The notes under the pieces: model-generated
What the model was told of the DNA's origin: nothing
Database searches by the model: none
What the model saw: the letters and a program-made list of their open reading frames with translations, nothing else
Part shown: positions 50,590 to 59,037 of the stretch, one piece after another
Position numbering within the stretch: position 1 is the stretch's first letter
Layout of the letters: every line of letters starts with the position of its first letter
NCBI RefSeq assembly: GCF_002086635.1
Contig: NZ_MVHD01000006.1
Location: forward strand, 1 to 64,000
Reading direction: 5' to 3'
Origin: Mycobacterium alsense
Lineage (GTDB): Bacteria; Actinomycetota; Actinomycetes; Mycobacteriales; Mycobacteriaceae
Length of the DNA: 64,000 nt
Program-made: the position numbers and the translations under genes

Positions 50590-51420
50590 ATGACGGGTAA
50601 GACCATCATCATCACCGGCGCCAGTGACGGCATCGGCGCCGCCGCGGCCCGCCGGTTGCGCCGCGGCGGCGCCAACGTCGTCGTGGTCGGTCGGACGGAA
50701 ACCAAGGCCGCCGCGGTGGCCGCGGAACTGGACGCCGACTATTTCGTGGCCGACTACGCCGACCTTTCCCAGGTGCGGGCCCTGGCGGACAAGATCCTTT
50801 CCCAGTACCCGCGCATCGATGTGTTGGCCAACAACGCCGGTGGCATGTTCACCAAGATCCACCACACCGCCGACGGTCACGAGGCGACCTTTCAGATCAA
50901 CTACCTGGCGCCGTTCCTGCTGACCACGCAGTTGATGGACGTGCTGGTGGCTTCGCGGGCCACGGTGATCAACACGACCAGCTCGTCGCAGCGACTGCTA
51001 CCACGCGGCGCGATCACCAAGCTGGAGCGGACGGACCGGAGCCGGCCGAGCGTTGCCTACGCCCTCACCAAGCTCGCAATCGTCTTGTTCACCAGGGAAT
51101 TGCACCGCCGATACCATGGCAGCGGACTCGCGGCCGCCACGTTTCACCCGGGCTATGTCGCCTCGAACTTCGGCGACGCGTCGGGGTCGCGCTTGCTTTT
51201 GTTCGGCAAGAAGTACACCCCGTCCAAGCTGTTCACCGCGACGGTCGACGAAGGGGCCGAGCAGCTCGTCTGGCTGGCGTCCAGCGCGCCCGGTGTGGAC
51301 TGGACGCCGGGCGAGTACTACTCGAAGGGCAAGATCGCGAAGGCAAACCGCGCGGCCTACGACCCGCGCCTCGCCGCCGAGCTATGGGATCACACGCTGG
51401 CCAAAGTCCAGCGGTCTTAG
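50590..51420 (+). CDS. Short-chain dehydrogenase/reductase (retinol dehydrogenase-like)
   Basis: A 276-residue SDR with TGASDGIGAAAARRL, the NNAG motif in LANNAGGMF, the serine in NTTSSSQRLL and YALTK. The long C-terminal region ('KKYTPSKLFTATVDEGAEQLVWLASS') is like retinol-dehydrogenase or oxidoreductase SDRs acting on lipid alcohols. GGAGG precedes ATG 50590 by 8 bases. It is the third gene of the LLM/P450/SDR/SDR operon, 43 bases after the P450, and could oxidise the alcohol made by it. Confidence 0.87.
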   Translation: MTGKTIIITGASDGIGAAAARRLRRGGANVVVVGRTETKAAAVAAELDADYFVADYADLSQVRALADKILSQYPRIDVLANNAGGMFTKIHHTADGHEATFQINYLAPFLLTTQLMDVLVASRATVINTTSSSQRLLPRGAITKLERTDRSRPSVAYALTKLAIVLFTRELHRRYHGSGLAAATFHPGYVASNFGDASGSRLLLFGKKYTPSKLFTATVDEGAEQLVWLASSAPGVDWTPGEYYSKGKIAKANRAAYDPRLAAELWDHTLAKVQRS

Positions 51421-51465
51421 GGGTTGCCGACCTAGGCCAGCGCCCCGGAAAGCAAAGGGGAAATC

Positions 51466-52221
51466 ATGGTTTCGGCGAACGCGATGACGGCCGTGGTGAC
51501 CGGCGGCGCGTCGGGCATCGGCCGCGAGGTCGCCACGCGGCTGCGCGAGGCGGGCCGCGACGTGGTGGTGTGGGACCTGTCCGGCGGCGACATCACTTGC
51601 GATGTCAGCGATCCCGACGCGGTGTCCGCGGCGCTGGAACGCACGGTGCGCGACCACGGCGTGCCCTCCCGGGTGGTGGCCTGCGCGGGAATCGGCGCGT
51701 CGGGCATGCTGCTCGAACAGCCCCTCGCCGAATGGGAACGGGTGCTGGCGGTCAACCTGACCGGCACCTGGCTCACCATCCGGGCGGCGGCCCGGGCCAT
51801 GGTCGACGCCGGCGTGGGCGGCTCGATCGTCGCGGTCTCGAGCATCAGCGGCACCCTCGCCGACCGCGACATGGGCGCCTACTGCGTGTCCAAGGCCGGG
51901 GTGAACATGTTGGTGAAGGTCGCCGCCGCGGAGTGGGGCGGGCATGGCATCCGGGTGAACGCCGTCGGGCCCGGTGTCACGCGAACGCCGATGCTGGCCA
52001 AGCCCGAGCAGCTGCCCGGCTGGGTGGAGGGCCTCTCGGAGCGGACGGCCCTCGGCGGCGTGGGTGAGGCCGCCGACGTGGCCGGCGCGGTCGTGGGCGT
52101 CCTCGAACTGCCCTGGGTGACGGGCCAAGTCGTGCACGCCGACGGCGGCCTGGCGCTGCACAGCCCGATCGACGCGTACGGCCAGACCCAGCGGGTGCTC
52201 AGGGACTCACGCCGAGAGTGA
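51466..52221 (+). CDS. Short-chain dehydrogenase/reductase
   Basis: A 251-residue classical SDR: TGGASGIGREVATRL, the catalytic serine in AVSSISGTLA, YCVSK for Tyr/Lys, and 'GIRVNAVGPGVTRTPML'. The NNAG position is CAGIGAS, a common variant. AAAGGGGAAATC precedes ATG 51466. It is the last gene of the operon; its TGA lies inside the left arm of a 23-bp hairpin that separates it from the convergent alcohol dehydrogenase. Confidence 0.87.
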   Translation: MVSANAMTAVVTGGASGIGREVATRLREAGRDVVVWDLSGGDITCDVSDPDAVSAALERTVRDHGVPSRVVACAGIGASGMLLEQPLAEWERVLAVNLTGTWLTIRAAARAMVDAGVGGSIVAVSSISGTLADRDMGAYCVSKAGVNMLVKVAAAEWGGHGIRVNAVGPGVTRTPMLAKPEQLPGWVEGLSERTALGGVGEAADVAGAVVGVLELPWVTGQVVHADGGLALHSPIDAYGQTQRVLRDSRRE

Positions 52222-52270
52222 ATCCCACGACGCATCGCCGGCGTGTCGCGTCGTGAGATTCACACTCGCC
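52211..52270. terminator. Imperfect 23-bp hairpin between convergent genes
   Basis: Arms 52211-52233 and 52248-52270 pair at 20 of 23 positions with a 14-base loop. The left arm includes the SDR stop codon, and the alcohol dehydrogenase stops at 52284 on the other strand. It may terminate both transcripts. Its general form resembles the perfect hairpin at 29586-29642, suggesting a dispersed intergenic palindrome family. Confidence 0.65.
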
Positions 52271-52283
52271 GGCGGGGTGGACG

Positions 52284-53438
52284 TCAGATCCCGAAATCGA
52301 TGATGCCCCTGACGATCTTGCCGTTGAGCAGGTCGTCGTACGCGTCGTTGACGTCGTCGAGGCGATAGCGCTTGGTGATCATCTCGTCGAGCTGCAGCTG
52401 CCCGGTCTCATACAGCCGCGCCAGCCTGGCGATGTCCGCCTTCGGGTTGCACGAGCCGAAGATGGTGCCGGCCAGCGTCTTGTTGGTCAGGATGAAGTCC
52501 TGCAGGTCGATGTTGACCGACCGGGTCAGCTGCGAGGTCATGCCGGTGAGCACGCAGGTGCCGCCCTTGCGGGTGAGCTGCACCGCGTCGCGAACGTCGT
52601 CGGGGGTGATCAACGACGGCGAGACGATCACGGCGTCGGCCATCACCCCGTACGTCAGGCCCCGCACCAAGTCGAGCGCTTCGGCGGCGGTGGCGGCGGT
52701 GTGGGTGGCGCCGAACCGCAGCGCCGACTTCTGTTTGAACTCAACGGGGTCGACCGCGACGATCTGCGCGGCGCCGTTGATGCGGGCGCCCTGGATGGCG
52801 CCCGTGCCGATTCCGCCCACACCGATCACCACGACGGTGTCGCCGGCGCGCATGCTGGAGCGGTTCGCGACCGAGCCGTAGCCGGTCGGGATGGCGCACG
52901 ACAGCAGCGCGCTGGCCGCGAGCGGCAGCTGCGGCTCGATCTTGACCAGCGAATTCGCCGACACCACAGTGTGTTCCGCAAAGGTGCCCACCTTGGCGAT
53001 GTGTCCCAGGTTCCGGCCGTCGGCGGTGTGGTGGCGGAAGGTGCCGTCGGTGGGCATCCCCGGAATCATGGTGCCGATGCCGACGTCGCAGATGTACTCC
53101 ATGCCCGTCGCGCACCAGCGGCACTGCCCGCAGACGGCGACGAACGACGTCACCACGTGGTCGCCCGGCGCGAAATCGGTGACCCCGTCGCCGACCTCGC
53201 GGACGATGCCCGACCCCTCGTGGCCGCCGATGGTGGGGAACATGGTCGGCAGCCCAAGGGATTTCATGACCTCGTTGGGTGCCGACATGTCGCCCTTGAG
53301 GATGTGGTCGTCGGAGTGGCACAAACCGGCGGCGGCCAGCTGCACCAGGACCTCGCCGGCGCGGGGCGGGTCGAGCTCGAATTCCTCGACGGACCAGGGC
53401 CCGCCGACGTCGTGCAGGATCGCCGCCCGGCTTCTCAT
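52284..53438 (-). CDS. Zinc-dependent alcohol dehydrogenase (NDMA-dependent/mycofactocin-associated type)
   Basis: A 384-residue medium-chain dehydrogenase. It has the catalytic-zinc phrases GLCHSDDHI and GHEGSGIVREVGDGV, a structural-zinc-like cysteine set in CGQCRWCATGMEYIC, and the cofactor loop VIGVGGIGTGAIQGA. This layout matches the NDMA-dependent, Rxyl_3153-like group, whose nicotinamide cofactor is tightly bound and re-oxidised through mycofactocin; the subgroup call is from recall, not a search. ATG 53438 overlaps the P450 stop, so P450 hydroxylation followed by alcohol oxidation is a natural pairing. Confidence 0.87.
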   Translation of the reverse strand: MRSRAAILHDVGGPWSVEEFELDPPRAGEVLVQLAAAGLCHSDDHILKGDMSAPNEVMKSLGLPTMFPTIGGHEGSGIVREVGDGVTDFAPGDHVVTSFVAVCGQCRWCATGMEYICDVGIGTMIPGMPTDGTFRHHTADGRNLGHIAKVGTFAEHTVVSANSLVKIEPQLPLAASALLSCAIPTGYGSVANRSSMRAGDTVVVIGVGGIGTGAIQGARINGAAQIVAVDPVEFKQKSALRFGATHTAATAAEALDLVRGLTYGVMADAVIVSPSLITPDDVRDAVQLTRKGGTCVLTGMTSQLTRSVNIDLQDFILTNKTLAGTIFGSCNPKADIARLARLYETGQLQLDEMITKRYRLDDVNDAYDDLLNGKIVRGIIDFGI

Positions 53439-54661
53439 GCGGCCGGGGAGAACGTGACCGGCAGCTTGTTGGGCGACCGGAAGGTGAGTCCGACGATCTT
53501 GGACTCCTCGCCGGTTCCGTCGTCGGGCACGAACGTCAGGTCCTTGACGCGGTCGAACAGGCTGTTCAACATGACCCGCGTTTCCAGCCGCGCCAGGTGC
53601 ATGCCGAGACACATGTGGATGCCGCCGGCGAAGGCGATGTGGGCCTGCCGTGGCCGGCGGATGTCGAACGTGTTGGGGTCGTCCCAGCGGCTCTCGTCGC
53701 GATTGGCCGAGCCCATGCACATGTCGACCTGCGCGTCGGCCGGGATCGTCCTGCCGCCGATTTCGACCTCCTCGGTCGTGGTCCGCATGACCATGGTCAG
53801 CGGCGTCTCGAACCGCAGGCCCTCCTCGATCGCGGCGGGGATCAGCTCGCGGTCCCGGTAGACCAGCTCCAGCTGCTCGGGGTGGGTCAGCAACAGGTAC
53901 AGCAGGTTGCCCGACGAACGATAGGTGGTCTCCAGCCCGGCCGGCAGCAGCAGCCGCAAAAACGCGATGATGGCCTCGTCGGTGAGCTTCTCGCCGTCGA
54001 TCTCGGCGGCGACCAGGTCTCCGATGATGTCATCGGTGAGCCTGCGGCGCCGCTGCTCGACCTGTTCGAGGAAGTAGTCGTGCAGCTGCGCCGCCGCGTT
54101 GAGCCCGGCGACGATGTCGGTCGGAATCGAGATGAGGTCCAGCGACAACCGGCGGAAGAGGTCCAGGTCCTCGGCGGGCAGGCCGAGCAGCGTGGAGATG
54201 ATCCGGGTCGGGAACTCGAACGTCACCGCCTTCACCAGATCGGCGTGCCCGTCGTTCTTGATCTCGTCGACGAGCTGATCGCAGACCGGCCCGATGATCG
54301 ACGGCTCCCAGCGCTCCAGCGCGGTGGCCCGGAACGCCTTCGCCACCAGGCTGCGGTGATCGTGGTGCTCCTTGCCCCCCATCGCCAGGATGGTGTGGCC
54401 CATGACCAGCCCGATCGTCTTGTCGTAGGCGGCCGAGGTGAAGAGCCGGTCGTCACGGAAGCCCTGGAACACCCCGTCGTAGCCGAACAGGACCCACTCG
54501 TCGCTCGGGCGCAGCTCCTCGGGCATCTGCGTGTGGTCGGCCAGGGAGCCGTGCCACACCGGCTCGGTGCGCCGCATGTACTCGAAGAACGGATATGGGC
54601 TGGTCTCGCCGGTGAAGTCGAGGGCGACCGGCTGGCCGTCGGGATCGGTGCTGAGCGTCAT
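53435..54661 (-). CDS. Cytochrome P450
   Basis: A 408-residue P450. The I-helix is LLLPAGLETTYRSS (E-T in place of D-T), ExxR is in AIEEGLRFETP and the haem loop is AFAGGIHMCLG (C351). Its F-A-G-G-x-H-x-C-L-G loop, GSANRDESRWDDP and terminal FRSPNKLPVTF match the broken P450 at 30894-31404, so both belong to one subfamily. AAGGAGGAG precedes ATG 54661. It is co-transcribed with the alcohol dehydrogenase and divergent from the small Rieske protein, a possible electron carrier. Confidence 0.92.
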   Translation of the reverse strand: MTLSTDPDGQPVALDFTGETSPYPFFEYMRRTEPVWHGSLADHTQMPEELRPSDEWVLFGYDGVFQGFRDDRLFTSAAYDKTIGLVMGHTILAMGGKEHHDHRSLVAKAFRATALERWEPSIIGPVCDQLVDEIKNDGHADLVKAVTFEFPTRIISTLLGLPAEDLDLFRRLSLDLISIPTDIVAGLNAAAQLHDYFLEQVEQRRRRLTDDIIGDLVAAEIDGEKLTDEAIIAFLRLLLPAGLETTYRSSGNLLYLLLTHPEQLELVYRDRELIPAAIEEGLRFETPLTMVMRTTTEEVEIGGRTIPADAQVDMCMGSANRDESRWDDPNTFDIRRPRQAHIAFAGGIHMCLGMHLARLETRVMLNSLFDRVKDLTFVPDDGTGEESKIVGLTFRSPNKLPVTFSPAA

Positions 54662-54715
54662 CCGCGCTCCTCCTTGAGCAGCCGCCAAGGCGGGATGTGG
54701 GTGCCGGGGAATATG

Positions 54716-54735
54716 GCTATCATAGTATAAATAGC
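54716..54735. promoter_or_regulatory. Divergent promoter with GCTAT-N10-ATAGC inverted repeat
   Basis: GCTAT (54716-54720) and ATAGC (54731-54735) surround an AT-rich core (CATAGTATAA) between the P450 (54661) and the Rieske protein (54778). It may be an operator shared by the two divergent transcripts, or simply their -10 region. Confidence 0.4.
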
Positions 54736-54777
54736 AACGAAGCCCAACGCGGCTTCCGCAGAGGCGGTGATGCTCAG

Positions 54778-55137
54778 GTGCCCAACCGGCGATTCGTCTG
54801 CACCCTGGACGAGCTGCCGCCCGGCGGGATGAAGCTGGTCGACGTCGGCAAGTTCGGCGTGGGCGTCTACAACGTGCGCGGCGAGCTGTACGCGATCGTG
54901 AACTACTGCTCCCACGAGGGCGCGCCGCTGTGCCTGGGGCTGATCGGCGGCACCAACGAACCGGCCCCCGACGAACCCGGCGGGATGCGCCGGGTCCGCG
55001 ACGGGCAGATCGTCCGATGCCCCTGGCACAACTGGGAATTCGACATCACCACGGGCCAAAACGTGGCCGACCCAACACGTCGGGTGCGCACCTACCCGGT
55101 CGACGTCACCGACGGGGAGGTGTATCTGACCGCATGA
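54778..55137 (+). CDS. Rieske-type 2Fe-2S ferredoxin-like protein
   Basis: A 119-residue single-domain Rieske protein with ligands C44-x-H46 and C81-x2-H84 (NYCSHEGAP, RCPWHNWEFD). The gap between the two ligand pairs is 34 residues, longer than the usual 15-20, because of a glycine/proline-rich insert (about 54-71). It would carry electrons to a P450 or oxygenase, or act as the Rieske part of a multi-component enzyme. GTG 54778 is the first in-frame start. Its stop overlaps the next amidohydrolase (ATGA). Confidence 0.85.
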   Translation: MPNRRFVCTLDELPPGGMKLVDVGKFGVGVYNVRGELYAIVNYCSHEGAPLCLGLIGGTNEPAPDEPGGMRRVRDGQIVRCPWHNWEFDITTGQNVADPTRRVRTYPVDVTDGEVYLTA

Positions 55138-56195
55138 TCAGCCGCGTCATCGATGCCAACGTGCAGCCGCACTTCCGCTACAACGCCGAGATACGGCGCT
55201 ATCTGCCGCCCGCACACCAGCTGCGCTCGATCCCCGACGTCGAGCAGCAGTGGTATCAGGCGCCCGGCGGCGACTACCGGGCCGACCTCTACGGGGAGCA
55301 CTACCCGGGGTCGGATCCCGAGACCGTGAGCCGGCACCTGTTCGACGAGCCGCCGGGCGGCATGGGGGTGGCATACGCCGTCCTCAACCCGCTGACCCGC
55401 GGCAACATCGCCGACTACCTGCTCAACAGCAGGATCTGCGCCGCGGTCAACGACTGGTTGCTCGACCGCTGGCTCGAGCCCGATACCACCGACCGATTCC
55501 GCGGCACGATCCGCGTCAACCCCGAGGACCCCCGGGGCGCGGTCGCCGAGATCGAACGCCTCGCCGGCCACCCGAAGCTGGTGCAGGTCGGCGTCCCCAT
55601 GCAGTCGCGCGAGCCCTACGGCAAGCCGATGTTCGAGCCCATCTGGGAGGTGGCCGAGGCCCACGGCCTGCCCGTTGCGGTGCACATCAACGGCGGCAAC
55701 GGCGTCGACTACCCGCCCACCTTCGCCGGGCACGCGCACACCTATCCGGGTTATGCGGCGTTCATGCCGCTGAACTACTTCGTGCACCTGGCCACGCTGA
55801 TCGTCGAGGGCGTGTTCGGACGGCACCCGGGTCTGAAGTTCGTGTTCGCCGACGGCGGCCACGACATCCTCACCCCGCTCATGTGGCGGCTGGACACCTT
55901 CTGGCTGTCGATGCGCGACCAAACGCCCTGGGTCGACCGCTATCCGAGCGAATATTTGCCCGGCCATGTGCGGTTCTGCAGCTCGGCGTTCGACGGCCCG
56001 ACGGAGGCCGGCCAGATGCGGCGCTGGATGGACTTCACCGGCAAGTCCGACCTGCTGATGTACGGATCGAGCTACCCCCACTGGTCGACGTCGCCGCCGG
56101 AGGCCGTCGCCGAAGGCCTCGACGCGCCGCAACGCGACAAGGTGTTGTGGGCGAACGCCAGTGAGCTCTACGGGCTGAAGGAGCGTGTGCGATGA
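55134..56195 (+). CDS. Amidohydrolase-family protein with substituted metal ligands
   Basis: A 353-residue COG2159-type TIM barrel. The N-terminal metal site reads DANVQPHF (Q11 where the partner gene has H27 in DTDVHPLP), and the C-terminal metal/catalytic aspartate is a serine (GSSYPHW, S313, versus STDYPHW). AVHINGGNG keeps a mid-barrel histidine. With two key residues changed it is probably a non-catalytic subunit of the next protein or has a different chemistry. It overlaps both neighbours by four bases, forming a Rieske/amidohydrolase/amidohydrolase unit. Confidence 0.82.
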   Translation: MISRVIDANVQPHFRYNAEIRRYLPPAHQLRSIPDVEQQWYQAPGGDYRADLYGEHYPGSDPETVSRHLFDEPPGGMGVAYAVLNPLTRGNIADYLLNSRICAAVNDWLLDRWLEPDTTDRFRGTIRVNPEDPRGAVAEIERLAGHPKLVQVGVPMQSREPYGKPMFEPIWEVAEAHGLPVAVHINGGNGVDYPPTFAGHAHTYPGYAAFMPLNYFVHLATLIVEGVFGRHPGLKFVFADGGHDILTPLMWRLDTFWLSMRDQTPWVDRYPSEYLPGHVRFCSSAFDGPTEAGQMRRWMDFTGKSDLLMYGSSYPHWSTSPPEAVAEGLDAPQRDKVLWANASELYGLKERVR

Positions 56196-57340
56196 CGACG
56201 ATCGAGCGGGTCGACTCACCGGCCGGCCAAGAGGACGAGATCGCGGTCAGCATCGTCGACACCGACGTGCATCCGTTGCCGGTTTCGGTCGACGTGCTGA
56301 AGTCCTACGCGCCCGCGAAATGGGTGGACAAGATCTGGCCGACGGGCAACGCGGTGGCGCCGGTGCCGCATTTCTACGACACCCCGGACTCCTACAAGAC
56401 GATGTCGCTGCGGCTGGACGCCGCCCCGCCCGGCGGCGGAGTCGCCGGCAGCGACCCCGATTTCGCCGCCAAGCAATTGCTCGTCGACGCGGGCGTCAGC
56501 ATCGCGACGCTGGAGCCGATGTGTGACGCGCAGCTGCCGCAGGCCGAGCACGTGTTGAAGTCGACCTACAACGACTGGCTGGCCGACGTCTGGCTGGACA
56601 CCTACAACGCGCACGGCCGGTGGCGCGGATCGATCAGCGTCAGCGCCCAGACCCCGGAGCAGGCCGCCCGCGAAGTGGAGAGGTGGGCGGGGCATCCCTA
56701 CATGGCCCAGGTGCTGATGACGCCGCAGACGCGCGGAATCCCGTTCGGCAACCCGCATTTCGACCCGCTGTACGAGGCCGCCTCGCGGAACGGGCTTCCG
56801 GTGGCCACCCACCTGATGGGGCAGACTCCGTTCGAATTGATTCCGCTGTACCCGGTCGGCAACCCCGCGCACTGGCACGACTTCTTCGCGTCCTGGCCGC
56901 TGCTTTACGTCTCGCACCTGATGAGCCTGGTTTTCGACGGGGCCTTCGATCGCCACCCCGACCTCCGGGTGGTTTTCGTCGAGGGCGGCTTCACGTGGGC
57001 GATGCCGGTGATGTCGCGGATGGACCGGGTCTGGGAGGCCCGCCGCGGCGACCTGCCGCACGTGCGCCGCCGCCCCTCGGACTATGTGCGCGAACACGTA
57101 CGGTTCACCACCCAACCGCTGGAAGACACCGACACCGTGCAGTTCCGCGAGTACCTGGAGATGATGGACCTCGGCGACAACCTCATGTTCTCCACCGACT
57201 ACCCGCACTGGAGCTACGACTCGCCGACCTACGCGATCAACCGGTTCCCCGCCGACCAACGCGAGCGCATCATGCGCGGCAACGCGACCGCCCTGTACGG
57301 CCTGCCGGCGACGGTCAAGGCGCTTCCCGGGGAACGGTGA
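56192..57340 (+). CDS. Amidohydrolase family protein (ACMSD-like)
   Basis: A 382-residue amidohydrolase with a histidine at the first metal site (VDTDVHPLP, H27), a mid-barrel histidine in VATHLMGQTPFE, HWHDFFASWPLLYVSHLMS, and the C-terminal aspartate D336 in FSTDYPHWSYD. This is the intact member of the pair with the preceding gene, and they share the PHW-S phrase near the C-terminus. ATG 56192 overlaps the upstream stop. It probably hydrolyses or decarboxylates a ring-cleavage intermediate, alone or as a heteromer. Confidence 0.83.
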   Translation: MTTIERVDSPAGQEDEIAVSIVDTDVHPLPVSVDVLKSYAPAKWVDKIWPTGNAVAPVPHFYDTPDSYKTMSLRLDAAPPGGGVAGSDPDFAAKQLLVDAGVSIATLEPMCDAQLPQAEHVLKSTYNDWLADVWLDTYNAHGRWRGSISVSAQTPEQAAREVERWAGHPYMAQVLMTPQTRGIPFGNPHFDPLYEAASRNGLPVATHLMGQTPFELIPLYPVGNPAHWHDFFASWPLLYVSHLMSLVFDGAFDRHPDLRVVFVEGGFTWAMPVMSRMDRVWEARRGDLPHVRRRPSDYVREHVRFTTQPLEDTDTVQFREYLEMMDLGDNLMFSTDYPHWSYDSPTYAINRFPADQRERIMRGNATALYGLPATVKALPGER

Positions 57341-57394
57341 CGCGGCGCCCGGGTCTACCGTGAAGGGGATTTCCCGCACGGAAGATGAGAGGGC

Positions 57395-58351
57395 ATGACG
57401 CAGACCAACCTCCGGCCGCAAGGCCTTAACCGCATCGACCCGGTGCTGCGCGAGGCGGCGATCGAGCTGGGCGTCGCCGAATTCCGCACCGAGACACTGC
57501 CCGCCGAGCGGGAACGCGCCAACCTGCGCGCCGCGGAACGGGCCGCGGCCGTCGACACCGGCGGCGTTGCGGTGGACACGCTGTCCATCCCCGGGCCGGA
57601 CGGCGGGCGCCTCGGTCTTCGGCTCTACCGCGGTCGCACCGGGTCCCCGGCTCCGCTGGTCGTGTACGCGCACAGCGGCGGTTTCGTCACGGGGAATCTG
57701 GACACGGATCACGCGCAGTGCGTGGAGTTGGCGCGCGACGCCGACTGCCTCGTGGTCTCGGTCGACTACCGGCTCGCGCCCGAACATCCGTGCCCGGCCG
57801 CGCTGGCCGACGTGGAGGCGGCCTTTCGTTACGCCGTCGACAACTGCGCCGACCTGGACGCCGACGCCGGCCGCATCGCGGTCATGGGCCGCGACGCGGG
57901 GGCGGCACTGGTCGCCGGGCTGGCCCAGCAGATGTTCGACGAGGAGGGACCGGCGATCCTGGTGCAGATCCTGCACCAGCCGATGCTCGATTGCGACGCC
58001 ACGCCGTCGCGGCGTGAGTTCCAGCGCACGCCCGGCCTCAACGGTCCCGCCGTGAGCCGGGCCTGGAGCCACTACCTCGGCCACGCGGCCGCGAGCGGTC
58101 AGCACGTCCCCGCCCACCGGGCCAACCTCGAGGGGCTGCCACCCACGTTCATCAGCTGCTCGGAGATCGACCCGTGCCGCGACGAGGCCATCGGCTACGC
58201 CAACCGGCTCCTGCACGCCTACGTGCACACCGAGTTGCACGTCATTGCGGCCACCTTCAGTGGGTTCGATTCGTTGGTTCCCGATTGGGTTGTCTCCCAA
58301 GAGAACCGGGCGTTGCACGCGCAGTCGCTGCGCCGCGTGTTCGCGATGTAG
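57395..58351 (+). CDS. Hormone-sensitive-lipase-like protein lacking catalytic serine and histidine
   Basis: A 318-residue alpha/beta hydrolase fold of the HSL family, with the oxyanion motif as H93-S-G-G96 and YRLAPEHP (125-132). The nucleophile elbow, normally G-D-S-A-G, is G165-R-D-A-G169 with aspartate at the serine position. The catalytic histidine loop (HGF) is S289-G-F, while the acid region SEIDPCRDEA remains. Two of three triad residues are lost, so ordinary esterase activity is not expected. It starts at ATG 57395, 54 bases after the amidohydrolase. Confidence 0.8.
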   Translation: MTQTNLRPQGLNRIDPVLREAAIELGVAEFRTETLPAERERANLRAAERAAAVDTGGVAVDTLSIPGPDGGRLGLRLYRGRTGSPAPLVVYAHSGGFVTGNLDTDHAQCVELARDADCLVVSVDYRLAPEHPCPAALADVEAAFRYAVDNCADLDADAGRIAVMGRDAGAALVAGLAQQMFDEEGPAILVQILHQPMLDCDATPSRREFQRTPGLNGPAVSRAWSHYLGHAAASGQHVPAHRANLEGLPPTFISCSEIDPCRDEAIGYANRLLHAYVHTELHVIAATFSGFDSLVPDWVVSQENRALHAQSLRRVFAM

Positions 58352-58356
58352 CGAAC

Positions 58357-59037
58357 CTAGACCGGGTTGAACTTGGTGATCAGCCAGGTGCCGCTGATCC
58401 GGTTCATGCCCACCAGCACGCTGGTGACCGTCACGTTCGGTTGAGGGTTGTCCTTGGTCGTGGTCACCCGATCGACGAAGACCAGGACGACCGCGGAATC
58501 GGGATGTAGCTCCGACACCGCGGCGCCCGTCACCTTGGCCGTGCTCTTCATCGACTTCTGCTTGGCGATCGGCGCCACGCTCTGCTTGCTGAATTGTTCG
58601 TAGTACGAACGGAAGTCCCCGCCCAGGTGGGATTTGGCCGCGGTCAAATCCTGGTCCAACGAGTCGGCCGAGTAGGAGAGCAGCGCCGTTGTGCCGTCGG
58701 ACGCGGCCCTGGCCACCGTGCGGGCGACATCGGTGCCGGTCTGCTGGTCGGGCCGGTACTGCTTGAAGTAGAGCCAGGTCGCCACGCCGCCCGAAATCAG
58801 CAGGAGCGCCGCCAGCACGGCCGCGCCGATCCTGCGCAGCCCGGGCGGGATGGTGCGGCGCGCGCGTTCCACCGGGGCGGGGGAGCCGGCCTCGTCGGTT
58901 TCGTCGGTTTCGTCGGTTTCGTAGGTTTCACCGGCCTCGTCGGCGCCGTCGGGATCGGGTTGGGCTTCGAGTTCGGGTTCGGCGCCCGGCTCGACTTCCG
59001 GTGCGGCCGAATCGATGTCGCTCACGTCGTCGGTCAT
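58357..59037 (-). CDS. Mce-associated membrane protein-like (Mas/Omam), second of pair
   Basis: A 226-residue single-pass membrane protein with an acidic, repeat-containing cytosolic N-terminus (1-60), a transmembrane helix at about 70-92 ([20 protein letters not shown]) and an extracytoplasmic alpha/beta domain ending '[16 protein letters not shown]'. This architecture and ending are typical of Mce-associated proteins, which support Mce lipid-import complexes. No mce genes are in the window, so this is an orphan pair with the upstream gene, with which it overlaps (ATGA). Confidence 0.82.
   Translation of the reverse strand: MTDDVSDIDSAAPEVEPGAEPELEAQPDPDGADEAGETYETDETDETDEAGSPAPVERARRTIPPGLRRIGAAVLAALLLISGGVATWLYFKQYRPDQQTGTDVARTVARAASDGTTALLSYSADSLDQDLTAAKSHLGGDFRSYYEQFSKQSVAPIAKQKSMKSTAKVTGAAVSELHPDSAVVLVFVDRVTTTKDNPQPNVTVTSVLVGMNRISGTWLITKFNPV
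58894..58929. repeat. Tandem 9-bp repeat (four units) in acidic domain
   Basis: Four copies of GTCGGTTTC (58894-58902, 58903-58911, 58912-58920) with the last as GTAGGTTTC (58921-58929), encoding the minus-strand series [10 protein letters not shown] in the N-terminal domain of the Mce-associated protein. In-frame repeats of this kind can gain or lose units by slippage. Confidence 0.8.
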
